Positions 7,861-16,952 are shown, counted from the first letter of the stretch. The stretch is 64,000 nt of DNA from Planctomycetota bacterium (GCA_016722065.1 JADKGX010000001.1:2480001-2544000); one strand, 5' to 3'. The notes: generated by a model from the letters alone, not told the origin. Program-made: numbers and translations.

Positions 7861-9408
7861 ATGCGTTTCTGTTTGTTGCTTGCGGCCCTGGCCGCCGCGT
7901 CACTTTCTGCCCAGTCGTTCTACAGCACCCAGGCACCGGGCTTTCAACACAGCGAGGCCGTGCTGCCCACGGCCGCGCCCTCCAGCTATCTGCTGCACGG
8001 CGGGGCGGATTGGGACCCCACAGGCACTGACCTGTATTACTGGGATGTTGCCAACGGCCTGCTGCGCCGCTTTGACACGCTGCTGAACGCGCCTGCGCCA
8101 ATGGCACTGCTGACGGTGCCCGCCGGGCCCTTCGGCTTTACCTATGTAGATACGATTGCCTTTGACAGCTTTGCGCCTGACGACCTGTACATTGGCGAAT
8201 CCGGCAACCAGGTGATTCACAAGGTGCGACGCAGCGGCCTGGACACGCTGGATGCCAGCTTTGGCACCGGCGGCGTGCAGACCAGCGCGGCCTACAGCTT
8301 CTTTTTGTTCGACCTGAAGTTTGACCCCTTTGGGCGGCTGCTGGGCAGCGCGGCCAACAGCTTCGGCACGCCTGAATGCGGTGTGTATGCATTCAACAAA
8401 AACTCGCTGGCGGCCACGCAGGTGGTGAACATGCTGACCACCGGCGGCTGTGATACTTCGGGCCCGATTGCCTTTGATGCCGCCGGCAACCTGTATTTTG
8501 CGGCCCCGCCCACAAACTATGGCGACCCGATGCGCCTGTTTCGCTGGACCAAGGCCCAACTGGACGCCGCCATCAACAGTGCCGGCGCCATTGTGCTTAC
8601 GGTTGCCAACGCCACGATCCTGCTGGATTGGGCCGACAACTTTCCGGCCGCAGCCAGCATGGGCTTTCGCACCGAGCAAGGCCAGGAAGTGCTGTACATA
8701 GCCGCCGGCGACGGGCGCATTTTGCGCAGCGTGCTTTCGACGCGTGCCTACACGCAGTTTGCCACCGCGGCTGCGCCGCCGGCCGGTGAAACAGTGTTTC
8801 CAAGCGCCCTGGCGATTGAATCCGCCACGGCGCCGTTTCGACCCTTCAGTGGCGACGCCAGCCGCATGGCAGTGGTGATTGGCGCTCGTGATGCGGCCTT
8901 TGACCAGGTTCGCCACAGCATTGCATTCTTTGGCACTGTGGCTGCGCCGGCCACGGTGGCTTCGCTGGCGGTTTCGGGTTTGCCAACCAGCCTGCCCAAC
9001 GGCGCGGCGTTTGGCGCCACGGTGGAGTTGCGCGACGGTGCCGGGGCGTTGCTGGCCACGGTCAATGGTGCCGTGGAAGTAGCGATCTTGTCGGGCAGCG
9101 GCAGCTTGGTTGGGCAGCGGCTTGCGGTGGCGACCAACGGCGTGGCGATTTTTGACGACTTGAAGTTGAGTGGCGGCAGCGGCTCGGTGATTCTGCAGTT
9201 TGCGCTGGTGGGCGGCACGGCCACCGTGAACTCAGCCACGATTACGATTCCTGCCGGCGTGAGCGGGGGCTCAGGTTCCACCACTGGGGGCGGCTCTGGC
9301 GGCTGTTCTACGGGTGGGGGTGGCGGCGGGGCCGGCAACTGGCTGGTGCTGGTGGGCCTGGTTGCGCTGCTGGGTCTGGGCCTGCGCGTTGCGCGGCGTC
9401 GCGCCTAA
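7861..9408 (+). CDS. Riboswitch-controlled secreted propeller-like protein with C-terminal sorting tail
   Basis: A 515-residue exported protein. The start chosen is the ATG with TTGGAG 5 nt upstream; the frame stays open further upstream, but that part is the riboswitch. It has a signal peptide (MRFCLLLAALAAASLSAQ) and repeated blade-like units with D-x-LYYWD, DDLYIGESG, GNLYFAAP and EVLYIAAGDGRI. A Cys pair is possible (PECGVY, TGGCDTS). An Ig-like beta segment follows (about 360-455, FGATVELRDGAGA). The C-terminus is a Gly/Ser/Cys linker (SGGCSTGGGGGG), one membrane helix and RRRA, which is the layout of an anchoring or sorting signal. Family unnamed. Its regulation suggests a role in B12 uptake, an inference. 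Confidence 0.85.
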   Translation: MRFCLLLAALAAASLSAQSFYSTQAPGFQHSEAVLPTAAPSSYLLHGGADWDPTGTDLYYWDVANGLLRRFDTLLNAPAPMALLTVPAGPFGFTYVDTIAFDSFAPDDLYIGESGNQVIHKVRRSGLDTLDASFGTGGVQTSAAYSFFLFDLKFDPFGRLLGSAANSFGTPECGVYAFNKNSLAATQVVNMLTTGGCDTSGPIAFDAAGNLYFAAPPTNYGDPMRLFRWTKAQLDAAINSAGAIVLTVANATILLDWADNFPAAASMGFRTEQGQEVLYIAAGDGRILRSVLSTRAYTQFATAAAPPAGETVFPSALAIESATAPFRPFSGDASRMAVVIGARDAAFDQVRHSIAFFGTVAAPATVASLAVSGLPTSLPNGAAFGATVELRDGAGALLATVNGAVEVAILSGSGSLVGQRLAVATNGVAIFDDLKLSGGSGSVILQFALVGGTATVNSATITIPAGVSGGSGSTTGGGSGGCSTGGGGGGAGNWLVLVGLVALLGLGLRVARRRA

Positions 9409-9424
9409 AGTTTCCGCAGGGTAA

Positions 9425-9462
9425 CGGGGCGGCGGCATTGGCTGCCGCCCCGGCTGTTTTTT
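9425..9462 (+). terminator. Rho-independent terminator after the riboswitch-controlled gene
   Basis: Stem CGGGGCGGC/GCCGCCCCG (9425-9433 with 9444-9452), then GGCTG and a run of six T (9457-9462). It makes the riboswitch and the surface-protein gene a single-gene transcription unit. Confidence 0.85.
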
Positions 9463-9524
9463 CGCGTATAAGGCTGTGGTACGGGGTTTGCTCGAATCAC
9501 CCCGCAGGGCCGGAGGCTGCTGGC

Positions 9525-11558
9525 ATGGCATCGCGTCGCGTGACACGTTGTTTGGCTGCTTTTGCGTTGTTCCTGTTGATGTTTGGAACCGCCTGCGGCG
9601 GTGCGCTGGCCATTGGCAACACGCCAGCTAACGGGGCGCCACAGAACAGCCCCAGCGGTCAAGCCGCCCCTGCGTTCAACCTGCAAGACAATCCGGCACC
9701 CACAGAGAAAGCACCGGCCGAGCCGCCGAAAGAAGCGCCCAAAGAAACGCCGAAAGAAACGCCCAAAGAAAAAGAAACGCCCAAAGAAACACCCAAAGAA
9801 ACGCCCAAAATCGCGCCAGCGGAAGTCACCAAACCACAGGGACCAGAGGAATGGTTCACGCCCCTGCCAGCCGAAGGGCTGTTCGAAGGCAAATCGCCCA
9901 GCAGCTTCCACAAAACCGTCATCATGGATGTGCCGCTGGCCGATTCTGACCACGACGACCCGCTGCAAGACCTTCCCGCAGAAGCCCACGCCGCAGCCCT
10001 TGGGCTGCGCATTGCACTTGAGCAACAGGTGGATTACCTGCCCAACCTGTACCTGTACCTGCCGCAACTTGATGTCGACAGTTACCTGGTGCGCGTCAAA
10101 CGCTTTCAGGCCGCACTGCGCTTCAGTGATTTGCCGCGCCCCGGCAGCGCCCCCAAACCCGGCACCAAGTCAACCGGTCTGGAAGCCGCCTGCAAGCGCT
10201 TTGGCGCCGACCTGGTGTTTGCCCTGTGCTATCAGCGCGCCACAGAGGAAGCCCCCGCGCGCATGCTGGCGGTGCGCTATCGCCGTGGTGAAGGCTTTCA
10301 GGCCGCCACGGAATTTGAGCTGTCCAAGCCCTCCGGCGCAACGCTGGTCACGGCCATTGGCGCTGCCACGCAAACACTGTGCGACGGCCTTGCCATGCAA
10401 GGGGCGGAACCCCTGCCCGTGGCGCCCGTGCCGCGCATTGCCGCCAGCGACGCCGCGCTGAAGCTGCTGGTGCAGATGCGCGAGTTACTTGAGCAAGGCC
10501 AGTTGACCCAGGCCTGGGTGAAGTACGAAGACCTGAAGAAAAAAGACCCCGCCTGCGCCCGCGCGCCAATGTTTGCCATGGAGATTTTTCGCGGCATCGC
10601 CGAGCAACAGTTGATTGCCAGCGAGCGCGAAAAATACCTGGGCATGGTCATCAGCACCGGCCGCGAAGGCCTGAAGGTTGCGCCCAATGACGTGCTGCTG
10701 CGCGGCAAGCTGTGCCGCTATGTCTCGATCTGGTTTGCGCGCGATGCCTGGTGCCTGGCCGGCATTGTGCAGGCCCTGAAGGTGCAGCCCGCCAACGCCC
10801 ACCTGCTGGATTGGCACTACACCATTGAGTTTGCCAGCGACCGCAACGCCCAGGCGGATTGGGTGCGCAAGAACGCCCTGCCACGCCTGCCCGACGGCCG
10901 CGGCGATTTCATGCTGGGCACAATCTGCTTCAACGCGGGCTACGCCAGCGGGTTGTTTCCACAGGCGGTGGAGGCCTACCAGCGGGCGATTGCCGCCGCG
11001 CCCAGCGAGCACGAGTACTACATCAGCCTTGGGCTGGTGGCGACCTATCTGGCCGAGGCACTGCAAAAGTCCGGCGCCCCGGCATTGGACGCGTTTGCCA
11101 CTGCCAGCGAAGCCATGGTGGCAGCCCAGCGCATTGACCCCACCGAACCCGGCTGGCAGTACGAGTTTCATGTGCGCGCGGCCACCCATGCCTTTCGGCG
11201 CCTGCCGACCAACCCCAAAGATCTGCAACGCGTCATGCTTTCGCAGGCCGTCGTCAACGGCTTGACCCCCAACAGCAAAACCGCCGCCTGGGACAAGCTG
11301 GTGGAACCGCTGATTCAGACCCAGCGGCGGCTGTTGCGGCAAGCTGCCCTTGAGGCCAAGCCCGATGACGCGGACTATGAAGTGTGGCTGATTGCGCGCC
11401 TGCTGTTTGCCCGTGTTGACAACGATGCCAAAGAGTCGCGCCAGACCCTGCGCCTGATGCGCAAAATGGGCCACCGCAGCGCCTGGTACAACGGCGCCAT
11501 GGAAGTGTTCGGCGACCAGCTGGACAAACCAGAACCGCCCGAAAAAGACCCGGGGTAA
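9525..11558 (+). CDS. Exported TPR-like protein with KETPKE repeats
   Basis: A 677-residue protein of unknown function. The ATG at this position has a GGAGG site 8 nt upstream and is followed by an export signal (MASRRVTRCLAAFALFLLMF). A Cys after GTA could be lipidated, but the -3 residue is Gly, a poor lipobox. Residues about 50-100 are a charged linker of PKET/PKE repeats. Next comes an alpha/beta segment with LYLYLPQLDVDSYLVRVKRF. The C-terminal 350 residues are helical repeats of TPR character (AWVKYEDLKKKDPACARAP, AVEAYQRAIAAAPSEHEYY). It probably acts in the periplasm or at the outer membrane. Confidence 0.7.
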   Translation: MASRRVTRCLAAFALFLLMFGTACGGALAIGNTPANGAPQNSPSGQAAPAFNLQDNPAPTEKAPAEPPKEAPKETPKETPKEKETPKETPKETPKIAPAEVTKPQGPEEWFTPLPAEGLFEGKSPSSFHKTVIMDVPLADSDHDDPLQDLPAEAHAAALGLRIALEQQVDYLPNLYLYLPQLDVDSYLVRVKRFQAALRFSDLPRPGSAPKPGTKSTGLEAACKRFGADLVFALCYQRATEEAPARMLAVRYRRGEGFQAATEFELSKPSGATLVTAIGAATQTLCDGLAMQGAEPLPVAPVPRIAASDAALKLLVQMRELLEQGQLTQAWVKYEDLKKKDPACARAPMFAMEIFRGIAEQQLIASEREKYLGMVISTGREGLKVAPNDVLLRGKLCRYVSIWFARDAWCLAGIVQALKVQPANAHLLDWHYTIEFASDRNAQADWVRKNALPRLPDGRGDFMLGTICFNAGYASGLFPQAVEAYQRAIAAAPSEHEYYISLGLVATYLAEALQKSGAPALDAFATASEAMVAAQRIDPTEPGWQYEFHVRAATHAFRRLPTNPKDLQRVMLSQAVVNGLTPNSKTAAWDKLVEPLIQTQRRLLRQAALEAKPDDADYEVWLIARLLFARVDNDAKESRQTLRLMRKMGHRSAWYNGAMEVFGDQLDKPEPPEKDPG

Positions 11559-11589
11559 CCGGCGCCAGCCAGCGAGCCCGAAAAAACGG

Positions 11590-11619
11590 GCCTGCCGGGT
11601 CCAAGGGAACCCGGCAGGC
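11590..11619. terminator. Possible terminator hairpin without T-run
   Basis: Perfect stem GCCTGCCGGGT/ACCCGGCAGGC (11590-11600 with 11609-11619) 30 bp after the preceding stop. The lack of a T-run means termination is only inferred. The rest of the 290-bp gap to the next gene shows nothing I can identify. Confidence 0.45.
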
Positions 11620-11851
11620 GGCTGATGCGTCTACCGGGCCATTGGGCGGGCGGGCAACCCGGCGCGGCGCATCGCTGCCATAGAAACGCCCGCTGCAGGC
11701 TGCCGCTTCCCGTTGTTACCGATTTTCGGCGTCCTTTGGCCCTGTGCGGACCCGCGAATTGGCCGCCGATTCTGGTTTTTCCTGAACCGTAACCCGCCTA
11801 TGCTGTCAGTGTTATAGGAAGCAACCCTTTCTTTCCCTGTTGGGGGCAACG

Positions 11852-13498
11852 ATGCGCATTCGCACTTTTCTGCCAGCCCTGCTGCTGACCGCTGGCGTGG
11901 GCATGTTCTGGCACCCGGGCCATGTCCAGGCGGAACAGATCCGGCTGGCCGACGGGCGCTTTCTGCAGGGTGATGTCGAAGAAGTCAAAGAAGACGGGTT
12001 CAACTTCCGCCTGACCGACAGCGGCGGCAAGGTGTTTCTGCGCTGGAACCAGGTGGATGCCAGCCTCAAGCAGCGCCTGAAGAACGAAAAAGACCCCGAC
12101 GAAGGCCTGAACCTGGACGTCACGGTTGATGGCGCACGGCTGGAGTTGATCGACGGCACAATCCTTGAGGGCAAGGTCACCCGCAACGGCAACGTCTACA
12201 CCGTCATCAACAAGGAACGCGCCAAGGGCATCCAGGTGCAGTTTGAAGACGTCGTCGAAGAAGGCTTCATTGAAAACATCCAGATCGACGCCACGGTCAT
12301 GATGTCCGAGCGCGAGGCCCTGGCACTGGCCGAAGAACGTCGCGCCCCCCTGGAAACCGCGCGCCAGTACTACGAAATGGCCCGCATTGCCGACAAGCTG
12401 GGCTTGTACGAAGAAGCCAAGGATTACGTCACGCTGGGCCTGGCTTCCAGCCCGGACCAGAAGCTGCAATCGCGCCTTTCGGAATACGAAACCAAGCTGG
12501 CCGAACTGATTCGCCAGAAAGAGCTGCTGACTGCCCTGGCAGCCGGCCGCCAACTGGCCAAGCAGCACAAGTATCAGAAGGCGCTGGATGTCTTGAAGGA
12601 CGCCAAGGACACCTACAAACCCACCGATGCCGTGCTTTCCAAGTGGGAAGAAGTAAACGCCGACATTGACCTGGAGTTCACCAAGTTCGTCATCACCGAG
12701 TGGTACAAAGTGATGAAGCCGGTGATTCAGGCCAAGCTGAAAGACAAGGCCAGCAAAGACATCACCGTGCAGGAAGCCATGAACTGGGCGCGGCGCGAAA
12801 TGGACCTTGAGATCCAAAAGCGCATCGCCGGCACCACCATGTCGACTGACCCTGGCAACATGAAAATCCGCTTTGCCAAGCGCTTTGAAATGATCGACGC
12901 CAAAACCATCAAGCTGGGCACCAAGAAGGCAACCTTTGGCGAAGATGGTTTCTACCAGATCATTGGCGGCCACCTGCCGGTTGCGGGAAAGCAACCCAAC
13001 CCCACGGGCAGTGCGCCGGGCAGCAACCCGGCTGGCCGTGGCCCCAACGGCGGCGGTAACCCCAACAGTGGCGGGGGCGCGGGCGCCAGTGGTGGCGGCA
13101 AGGGCCCTGGCAGCGGCATCCAGGATCACATCGACCTTGAAAAGCTGATGAAAGAGCTCGAGGAAATGGGCCAGCAGCAGGGCCCCGGCTTTCAGCAGGG
13201 CGAAACACCCAAACTGCCGGACAACATCACGCCTGACGACATCAAAGACGCACTGCGCAAGGCCCTGGGCAGCGGCGGCGAAGACCCGGCCAAGGCCGGC
13301 GACAGCAAGGGTACGGGCAGCCCGATCAAGCAGGACATCAGCCAGCTCAAGGTTCCCAACGTGGTTCCCAGCCTGACCGAGTGGTGGGACAAAGCCAGCA
13401 GCACAACCCGCATTCGCTGGCTGACGGCCGTGTACGTCAAGTTTGCAGGCACCATGCGCGTGCTGGAACTTGACGATTGGGACATCAAGTACCGGTAA
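11852..13498 (+). CDS. Exported protein: two small beta domains, helical repeats and Gly/Pro-rich region
   Basis: A 548-residue protein of unknown function. The ATG follows a GGGGG purine run. Signal peptide MRIRTFLPALLLTAGVGMFW ends near VQA. Residues about 27-65 (QIRLADGRFLQGDVEEVKED) and 95-140 (LELIDGTILEGKVTRNG) are two copies of a small I-x-L-xDG-x-hydrophobic-x-G beta motif. A long helical TPR-like part follows (YYEMARIADKLGLYEEAKDY). Residues about 380-460 are Gly/Pro/Asn-rich low complexity, and the final 45 residues are ordered again (VPSLTEWWDK...TRIRWLTAVYVKFAG). The same beta motif plus TPR layout is seen in the protein at 16953-18086. Confidence 0.7.
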   Translation: MRIRTFLPALLLTAGVGMFWHPGHVQAEQIRLADGRFLQGDVEEVKEDGFNFRLTDSGGKVFLRWNQVDASLKQRLKNEKDPDEGLNLDVTVDGARLELIDGTILEGKVTRNGNVYTVINKERAKGIQVQFEDVVEEGFIENIQIDATVMMSEREALALAEERRAPLETARQYYEMARIADKLGLYEEAKDYVTLGLASSPDQKLQSRLSEYETKLAELIRQKELLTALAAGRQLAKQHKYQKALDVLKDAKDTYKPTDAVLSKWEEVNADIDLEFTKFVITEWYKVMKPVIQAKLKDKASKDITVQEAMNWARREMDLEIQKRIAGTTMSTDPGNMKIRFAKRFEMIDAKTIKLGTKKATFGEDGFYQIIGGHLPVAGKQPNPTGSAPGSNPAGRGPNGGGNPNSGGGAGASGGGKGPGSGIQDHIDLEKLMKELEEMGQQQGPGFQQGETPKLPDNITPDDIKDALRKALGSGGEDPAKAGDSKGTGSPIKQDISQLKVPNVVPSLTEWWDKASSTTRIRWLTAVYVKFAGTMRVLELDDWDIKYR

Positions 13499-13530
13499 CC
13501 CAAGGCAGTCAATACTTGCAACCTACCCGC

Positions 13531-13560
13531 CAAGGCCTTGTGCAAGCGCACAAGGCCTTG
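13531..13560. repeat. Perfect 13-bp inverted repeat
   Basis: CAAGGCCTTGTGC, loop AAGC, GCACAAGGCCTTG, 33 bp after the stop of the preceding gene. There is no T-run. It could serve as a transcript 3-prime end or a factor-dependent terminator. Confidence 0.6.
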
Positions 13561-13614
13561 CTCATGGCGGCAAGGCATTGAACACAGAGAAACGGAGAAG
13601 TCGGCCCGCGTGCC

Positions 13615-13696
13615 GCCCCTGACGGGGCTTGGATTTTCTGCCAACGCAAACCGGGGGCTTACGCCCCCGGCTATTCTGTAGCGCCCCTGCGGGGCT
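13615..13696. repeat. Cluster of palindromic intergenic elements
   Basis: Three inverted repeats in 80 bp: GCCCCTGACGGGGC (13615-13628), CCGGGGGCTTACGCCCCCGG (13651-13670) and AGCGCCCCTGCGGGGCT (13680-13696). From memory, this combination recurs between genes in planctomycete and verrucomicrobial genomes, which would make it a repeated element rather than a local terminator. Genome-wide copy number cannot be seen here. Confidence 0.55.
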
Positions 13697-13818
13697 CAAC
13701 ACCACGCGCCCCAAGGCTGGCCTGCGTTCCTGACTGCCCCGAATCTGTCGCCACGGGTTGTATGCTTCCTGCATCGAGCGTGGATCCCTCCGCGCTGGTT
13801 CGATGCAAGGTTACTGCC

Positions 13819-14338
13819 ATGGCCCGTTACCACTCTGTCAGGCCTAAACATCATTCGATCCCGTCGCCGGCGGCTCCGGCGCAACCCAAGGCTTGCCCAG
13901 ACGCGCGAACAAGACCTGGCCAACCAGAACCTGCAACTTGCCGCCGACGAAATCTATGCGGCGCGCAACGGCCTGGAACTTGATGCCAGCATCGCCCGAT
14001 GGAAGAAGCTGCTGGCGATTCACGACCGCGAACTTGAAGTCGTGGCCGCCAGCGACGGCAGTAAGCCCCACCGCTGGACGATCAGCCCAAGCATTGCCTT
14101 TCGCGTCGATAAACTGCTGCGCGAGCTGCTGGACAATCAGTTGCAACTCAAGGCCGAATGCCGCGCCCAGGCCCTGCAAATCCTGTCGGAGTTGATGCGG
14201 CAGGCCGGCGGCGACTCACTTTGTCCGCCAAAGCGACCAGAACCCGCACCAGAGGCGGCGACACAGCCACCAGCCCGGGCAGAAAAGACAGCCACCCCGG
14301 CCCAGGCACCACCGCCAGCCATCAGTTCAGCCGCATAA
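13819..14338 (+). pseudogene. Probable frameshifted gene for a small helical protein
   Basis: The frame ending at 14338 encodes a convincing protein-like stretch: REQDLANQNLQLAADEIYAA, then LDASIARWKKLLAIHDRELE, then FRVDKLLRELLDNQLQLKAE and a Pro/Ala tail. Its only in-frame start is a GTG at 14042, in mid-sequence; upstream of that the same frame stays open with no ATG, GTG or TTG. An ATG with AAGG upstream exists at 13819 in the neighbouring frame (MARYHSVRPKHHS) and would join after a +1 shift near 13890-13910. I read this as a frameshifted gene or a sequencing error. The family is not recognised. A start at 14042 is the alternative. Confidence 0.45.
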
Positions 14339-14434
14339 AAGGCCAAAGGATCGCAGGCATCCTGCCCGCTGTGGCAAACGGATTGAACACGGAGTGACGG
14401 TGTAACTGAGTGGCTGAGTTACAAAGACACTTCG

Positions 14435-15409
14435 TTAACGAGGCTGCTTGCGGCCGATGAATTCTGCACTCAGGTTGGCCAGCAGAATCATCGCCGCGCC
14501 GAACACCAGCCAGCGCGAAAAGCCCTGTTCTTGCCCCGCAATCAGCGAAAACAGCGTCGCAAACACGGGCGTGCTGGTGAACAAAATGGCGGCGTGGTTC
14601 GGGCTGACTTCGCGCTGCCAGCGGTTAACCAGGGCCAGGGCAATCACCGTGGAGATCAGCGCCAGATACAACTCGCTGCCCCAAAAGCGCGCGTCCAGCA
14701 AGGCGCCCGCAAAGCCGGCATTGCCGGCAAGGTCGGCTGCGCCCGGAGCCACCACAAAGCTGATCGTGCAAATCACCGCGCAGCACAGAATCATGAACCA
14801 GGTCTGGGCCAATGGGTCGCCTTTGCGCGTAGCTACGTCCGTCACCACAATCTGCAGGCCGTACAGCGCTGCTGCCACAATGTTCAGCCAGGCTGCCAGC
14901 GTCAGGCCGCCCTCTGGGGGGCCGTCGATGAACACCGCGCCAATGGCCGCCAGCGGAATGCCAATCAATACGCCCAGGCGCGGTTTACGGCCCAGCAGCA
15001 CAAGCGCAAATAGCGGCGCAAACACAACAAACAGCGCGGTCAGGAATGCGGCCTTGCCGGGTTCCATTTCTGGAAAGCTCAAGCCCACCATTTGGGTCAA
15101 CAGGTGAAAGGCAAAGCAGGGCCCCAGTGCCAGCCCGGCCAGCAGGTTGCGCCGGTTGATCTGCCGCAGCACCCGGGGCAGCACCAGCGGCAGCAGCAGA
15201 GCTGCAAGGCCGAAACGCGCGGCCAGAAAAAAGGCCGAGACCGTGAAGCGGTGCTCGCCATCCAGGGCCTGCAGGGGTTGCGGGCCGATTTCAAGGCCGA
15301 CAAACGCACCGGCCCAGATCACGCACACCAGAATCAACATGGCCATGGCCAGCCGCGGGCGCGCGGGCGGCGCGGTGGGGGAAGGCAGGGTGTCTGCGGG
15401 CTGGGTCAT
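14435..15409 (-). CDS. EamA-family (DMT) transporter, downstream copy
   Basis: Inner-membrane protein of the drug/metabolite transporter superfamily, 324 residues with about ten hydrophobic segments arranged as two EamA halves. The first half contains ILVCVIWAGAFVGLE. The second contains LALISTVIALALVNRWQREV and AAILFTSTPVFATLFSLIAG, the typical EamA ending. The substrate cannot be predicted. Its start overlaps the stop of the upstream copy by 4 bp (ATGA), so the two are translationally coupled. They are clear tandem paralogues, perhaps a heterodimeric pair. Confidence 0.9.
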   Translation of the reverse strand: MTQPADTLPSPTAPPARPRLAMAMLILVCVIWAGAFVGLEIGPQPLQALDGEHRFTVSAFFLAARFGLAALLLPLVLPRVLRQINRRNLLAGLALGPCFAFHLLTQMVGLSFPEMEPGKAAFLTALFVVFAPLFALVLLGRKPRLGVLIGIPLAAIGAVFIDGPPEGGLTLAAWLNIVAAALYGLQIVVTDVATRKGDPLAQTWFMILCCAVICTISFVVAPGAADLAGNAGFAGALLDARFWGSELYLALISTVIALALVNRWQREVSPNHAAILFTSTPVFATLFSLIAGQEQGFSRWLVFGAAMILLANLSAEFIGRKQPR

Positions 15410-16374
15410 GGCAGTGTGGTTGCGGGTTTGCGCGGGCGAATCAACTCAGCGGCCAGGTTGGCGGCCAGAATCATGCCAGCGCCAAAGAATAGCCACACGG
15501 TCAGGGTTTCACGGTTGCTGAAGAACAGGCTGATCAGCGTGGCAAAGACTGGCTCGGCGGTATAAATGATCGCCGCGCGTGAAGGCAGCAACTCTTTCTG
15601 CCATCGGTTCAGCACGCTCATGGCAATCACGGTGGCAAACACGGCGCACAGCGAAACCATCAACAGAAAGCTGGTGTCCAGCGCGGCGGTTTGCAGGGCG
15701 GCGGGCGCCAGCAGCGCCGGCCCGCCCGGGGAAACCAGCAGGGCCAGCAGCATCCATAGGGTGCTGAACAAGAACATGGTCATGGTCACAGCCATGGGCG
15801 GGGCCCGCTTGGTGGCGACATCGGTGACCAGAATGTGGCCACCGAAAACCAGCGCGGCGGCAATCGTCAGCCATGCCCCCAGCGAAAGGCCGCCTTGCGG
15901 CGGGCCCTGGATAAACGCGGCGCCGGTGGTGGCCAGCACCACGCCCACCAGCACGCCAAGGGGCGGAATGCGGCGGTACACAAGCGAGCTCAAGATCGGC
16001 GTGGCGACGACGAACAGAGAGGTCAAGAATGCCGATTGGCTGGGCGGAACATCGGCCTGGGAAAGCCCGATGATCTGCAACAGAAAGCCGATTGCAAAAG
16101 GCAGGCTGACCCAGAAGCCCCACTTCCAGCTTGCGGCGTTCAATGTGCGCAGGCTGGCTGGAATGAAAACCGGCAGCAGCAGGCACGCCAGCGCAAAGCG
16201 CACCAGCAGAAAGTATGCGCCCAGGGCGGTTTCGTGCGTTCCCGGAAAATCAGCCGCCAGGGCTTCCATGCCCTGCTTCATCCACGTGAAGGTTGCACCC
16301 CAGAACACGCAGGTCGACAACAGCGCAAAGGTGGCGATGCGGCGATTGCGGGGGTTATCCGGCGCGGGCGTCAT
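15406..16374 (-). CDS. EamA-family (DMT) transporter, upstream copy
   Basis: A second 322-residue DMT transporter with the same two-half layout (LLSTCVFWGATFTWMKQGME; VIAMSVLNRWQKELLPSRA; AAIIYTAEPVFATLISL). It is the first gene of a two-gene unit with the copy at 14435. The paralogues share the NRWQ(R/K)E loop and FA(T)LxSL motif, so duplication is likely. A role in export of amino acids or other metabolites is common in this family, but nothing here fixes the substrate. Confidence 0.9.
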   Translation of the reverse strand: MTPAPDNPRNRRIATFALLSTCVFWGATFTWMKQGMEALAADFPGTHETALGAYFLLVRFALACLLLPVFIPASLRTLNAASWKWGFWVSLPFAIGFLLQIIGLSQADVPPSQSAFLTSLFVVATPILSSLVYRRIPPLGVLVGVVLATTGAAFIQGPPQGGLSLGAWLTIAAALVFGGHILVTDVATKRAPPMAVTMTMFLFSTLWMLLALLVSPGGPALLAPAALQTAALDTSFLLMVSLCAVFATVIAMSVLNRWQKELLPSRAAIIYTAEPVFATLISLFFSNRETLTVWLFFGAGMILAANLAAELIRPRKPATTLP

Positions 16375-16436
16375 GGCGCGAGGATGCTAGCGACAGCGCC
16401 CGAAAACACGAGGCAGCGCCCGGCGCGCAGGGTGCC

Positions 16437-16871
16437 CTAGGTTGCCGGAAACAACTTGCGGAAGATGGCTTGTTCCTTGATGCGCGTGTAACCCTCGCGC
16501 TCATAGAACCGGTGGGCATCAAGGCGCGTCACGCGCGAGCCCAGGTTGACGCCTGCCAGCCCGCGCAGCCGGGCCCAGCCTTCAGCGGCCGCAAGCAGCG
16601 CCGCGCCCACACCCCGGCCACGGGCGGATTGCAGCACCACCAGCGATTCAAGTTCGGCCATCGGCGGCCCCACCAGGTGCCGGCGCTCCGAAAGATCGGC
16701 CAGCCCCAGAACGGCGCCATCGGATTGCGCCACAATCAGCGCATGATCGGCGCGGCCCGCAAGGCCGCTATACCAGCGCGCAATATCAGCCGGGTCGCCG
16801 CGATAGCCCAGTTGCGCGCATAGTTCGCACAGCACGGGCATGTCAGCTTCGGTCGCGTCGCGAATGATCAT
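16437..16871 (-). CDS. GNAT-family N-acetyltransferase
   Basis: A 144-residue single-domain acetyltransferase. The acetyl-CoA motif A is ESLVVLQSARGRGVGAALLA (about residues 77-96) with RGRGVG as the pyrophosphate loop. It is followed by NLGSRVTRLDAHRFYEREGY, the usual motif B with the conserved Tyr. The N-terminus IIRDATEADMPVLCELCAQL is also typical. The substrate is unknown. It lies 62 bp upstream of the EamA pair on the same strand and may be co-transcribed with it. Confidence 0.9.
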   Translation of the reverse strand: MIIRDATEADMPVLCELCAQLGYRGDPADIARWYSGLAGRADHALIVAQSDGAVLGLADLSERRHLVGPPMAELESLVVLQSARGRGVGAALLAAAEGWARLRGLAGVNLGSRVTRLDAHRFYEREGYTRIKEQAIFRKLFPAT

Positions 16872-16952
16872 GGGAAGGGCGCGGCATCCAAGTGCGCCAG
16901 CAAAAGATGCGCAGCCAGGCTGGCTGCGATCGTGGGCTGCGGTTGACGGGTT

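Noticed and set aside
13693..13923. Short frames opposite and beside the palindromic cluster
   Set aside because: They translate the intergenic repeats and have no protein-like features.
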